Shown: one piece after another, positions 63,589 to 64,000 of the stretch
How positions within the stretch are numbered: the first letter of the stretch is position 1
How the letters are laid out: every line of letters begins with the position of its first letter
Origin: an uncultured Flavobacteriaceae bacterium
GTDB taxonomy: Bacteria; Bacteroidota; Bacteroidia; Flavobacteriales; Flavobacteriaceae
Direction of reading: 5' to 3'
Length of the DNA stretch: 64,000 bases
Assembly (NCBI GenBank): GCA_947502495.1
Contig: CANNAC010000001.1
Location: 554,906 to 618,905 of the forward strand
Position numbers and translations under genes: made by a program
The notes under the pieces: generated by a model
Databases searched by the model: none
What the model saw: the letters and a program-made list of their open reading frames with translations, nothing else
What the model was told of the DNA's origin: nothing

Positions 63589-63600
63589 TATTGAACCTAG

Positions 63601-63783
63601 CGGACTTTAAAATTTAAAGAAACGTTTTAAGGTTTAATGAACGAACACATTTTTCCGCTCTATAAAATAAATATCAAAAAAAGGAACCAAACGGACTTCA
63701 AAATTTAAAATGAAGTGTATAGGTTTAATAAGCGAGTATATTTTTCCCGCTTTATAAATATAAATATCAAAAAAATGAACCAA
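63601..63783 (+). repeat. Tandem duplication in front of lpxA
   Basis: Two imperfect copies (63601-63690 and 63692-63783) share CGGACTT, AAAATTTAAA, GGTTTAAT, TTTTTCC, ATAAATATCAAAAAAA and GAACCAA. In copy 2 the end is ATGAACCAA, the lpxA start. In copy 1 the same place reads AGGAACCAA, so its start codon is lost. Confidence 0.8.
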
Positions 63784-64000
63784 CCTTTAGCTTACGTACA
63801 TCCTGGAGCAAAAATTGCTAAAAATGTCGTTATAGATCCTTTTACCACAATACATAATAATGTAGTGATTGGAGAAGGAACATGGATTGGTAGTAATGTT
63901 ACTATCATGGAAGGAGCTCGAATAGGTAAAAATTGTAATATTTTTCCTGGCGCAGTAATTTCTGGTGTACCTCAAGATTTAAAATTTAAAGATGAAGACA
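63775..64000 (+). CDS. lpxA: UDP-GlcNAc acyltransferase, N-terminal part (runs off the window)
   Basis: The first 75 residues of LpxA are visible; the enzyme acylates UDP-GlcNAc at O3 in the first step of lipid A synthesis. ATG 63775 begins MNQPLAYVHPGAKIAKNVVI. The left-handed beta-helix repeats follow (IHNNVVIGEGTWIGSNVTI, IGKNCNIFPGAVISGVPQDL). It continues past base 64000. The operon lpxD-lpxC/fabZ-lpxA is complete in order, with a duplicated leader before lpxA. Confidence 0.95.
   Translation, partial: MNQPLAYVHPGAKIAKNVVIDPFTTIHNNVVIGEGTWIGSNVTIMEGARIGKNCNIFPGAVISGVPQDLKFKDED

Noticed and set aside
1..64000. tRNA, rRNA, CRISPR array, transposase or prophage genes
   Set aside because: Reading the intergenic spacers, I saw no cloverleaf-like T-loop sequences, no regular spacer-repeat arrays and no transposase, integrase or phage proteins.

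Overview
The window looks like chromosome of a marine-type Flavobacteriaceae bacterium (Bacteroidota). The evidence is AT-rich DNA, promoter -7 boxes of the form TAnnTTTG, no consistent Shine-Dalgarno sequences, TonB receptors with carboxypeptidase-like N-terminal domains, a type IX secretion (T9SS) cargo protein, the T9SS regulator PorX, a fused lpxC/fabZ gene, and conserved small Flavobacteriia proteins (DUF6787, DUF6146, DUF937, DUF4258 types). The genus cannot be fixed from the sequence. I saw no rRNA, tRNA, IS element, prophage or CRISPR array.

Layout. 1-2764: 5' end of a TonB receptor, a His-rich small protein and conserved small proteins. 2901-6700: serine biosynthesis (serA, serC), a LuxC-type acyl-CoA reductase and a 4Fe-4S ferredoxin. 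6772-10810: a large TonB receptor and ychF. 11036-16134: topoisomerase IV genes parE and parC with a small membrane gene between them. 16135-16375: a repeat-rich spacer. 16376-25000: mixed genes: TerC, a lipoprotein, an orphan protein, an XRE regulator divergent from an M14 peptidase with shared operators, an Lrp regulator, DinB, aroB and proline dehydrogenase.

25063-51467 is one large surface-polysaccharide locus, mostly on the minus strand in tightly packed operons. It holds a Wzc-like tyrosine autokinase, Wza-like export lipoprotein, PglF-like dehydratase, PglE-like and second DegT aminotransferases, initiating sugar transferase, MurJ-like flippase, Wzy-like polymerase/ligase, five glycosyltransferases, an MBOAT/SGNH O-acylation pair, two asparagine-synthase-like amidotransferases, two TupA-like ATP-grasp proteins, a FemAB/GNAT-like transferase and a polysaccharide deacetylase. 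Together they predict a Wzx/Wzy-type polymer built on a UDP-GlcNAc-derived di-amino sugar and decorated with O-acyl groups and amide-linked or aminoacyl substituents.

51897-64000: a T9SS cargo protein, a DUF4258-type protein, alanine dehydrogenase, a cassette of three paralogous membrane proteins around an XRE regulator with a frameshifted secreted-peptide ORF, tsaE, porX, an HD-domain phosphohydrolase, and the lipid A genes lpxD, lpxC/fabZ and the start of lpxA. A roughly 90-bp tandem duplication lies in front of lpxA.

The most notable points are the amide-rich polysaccharide chemistry, the three-paralog membrane family with its regulator, the operator architecture between the XRE and M14 genes, the frameshifted small secreted peptide, and the duplicated lpxA leader with a dead start codon.
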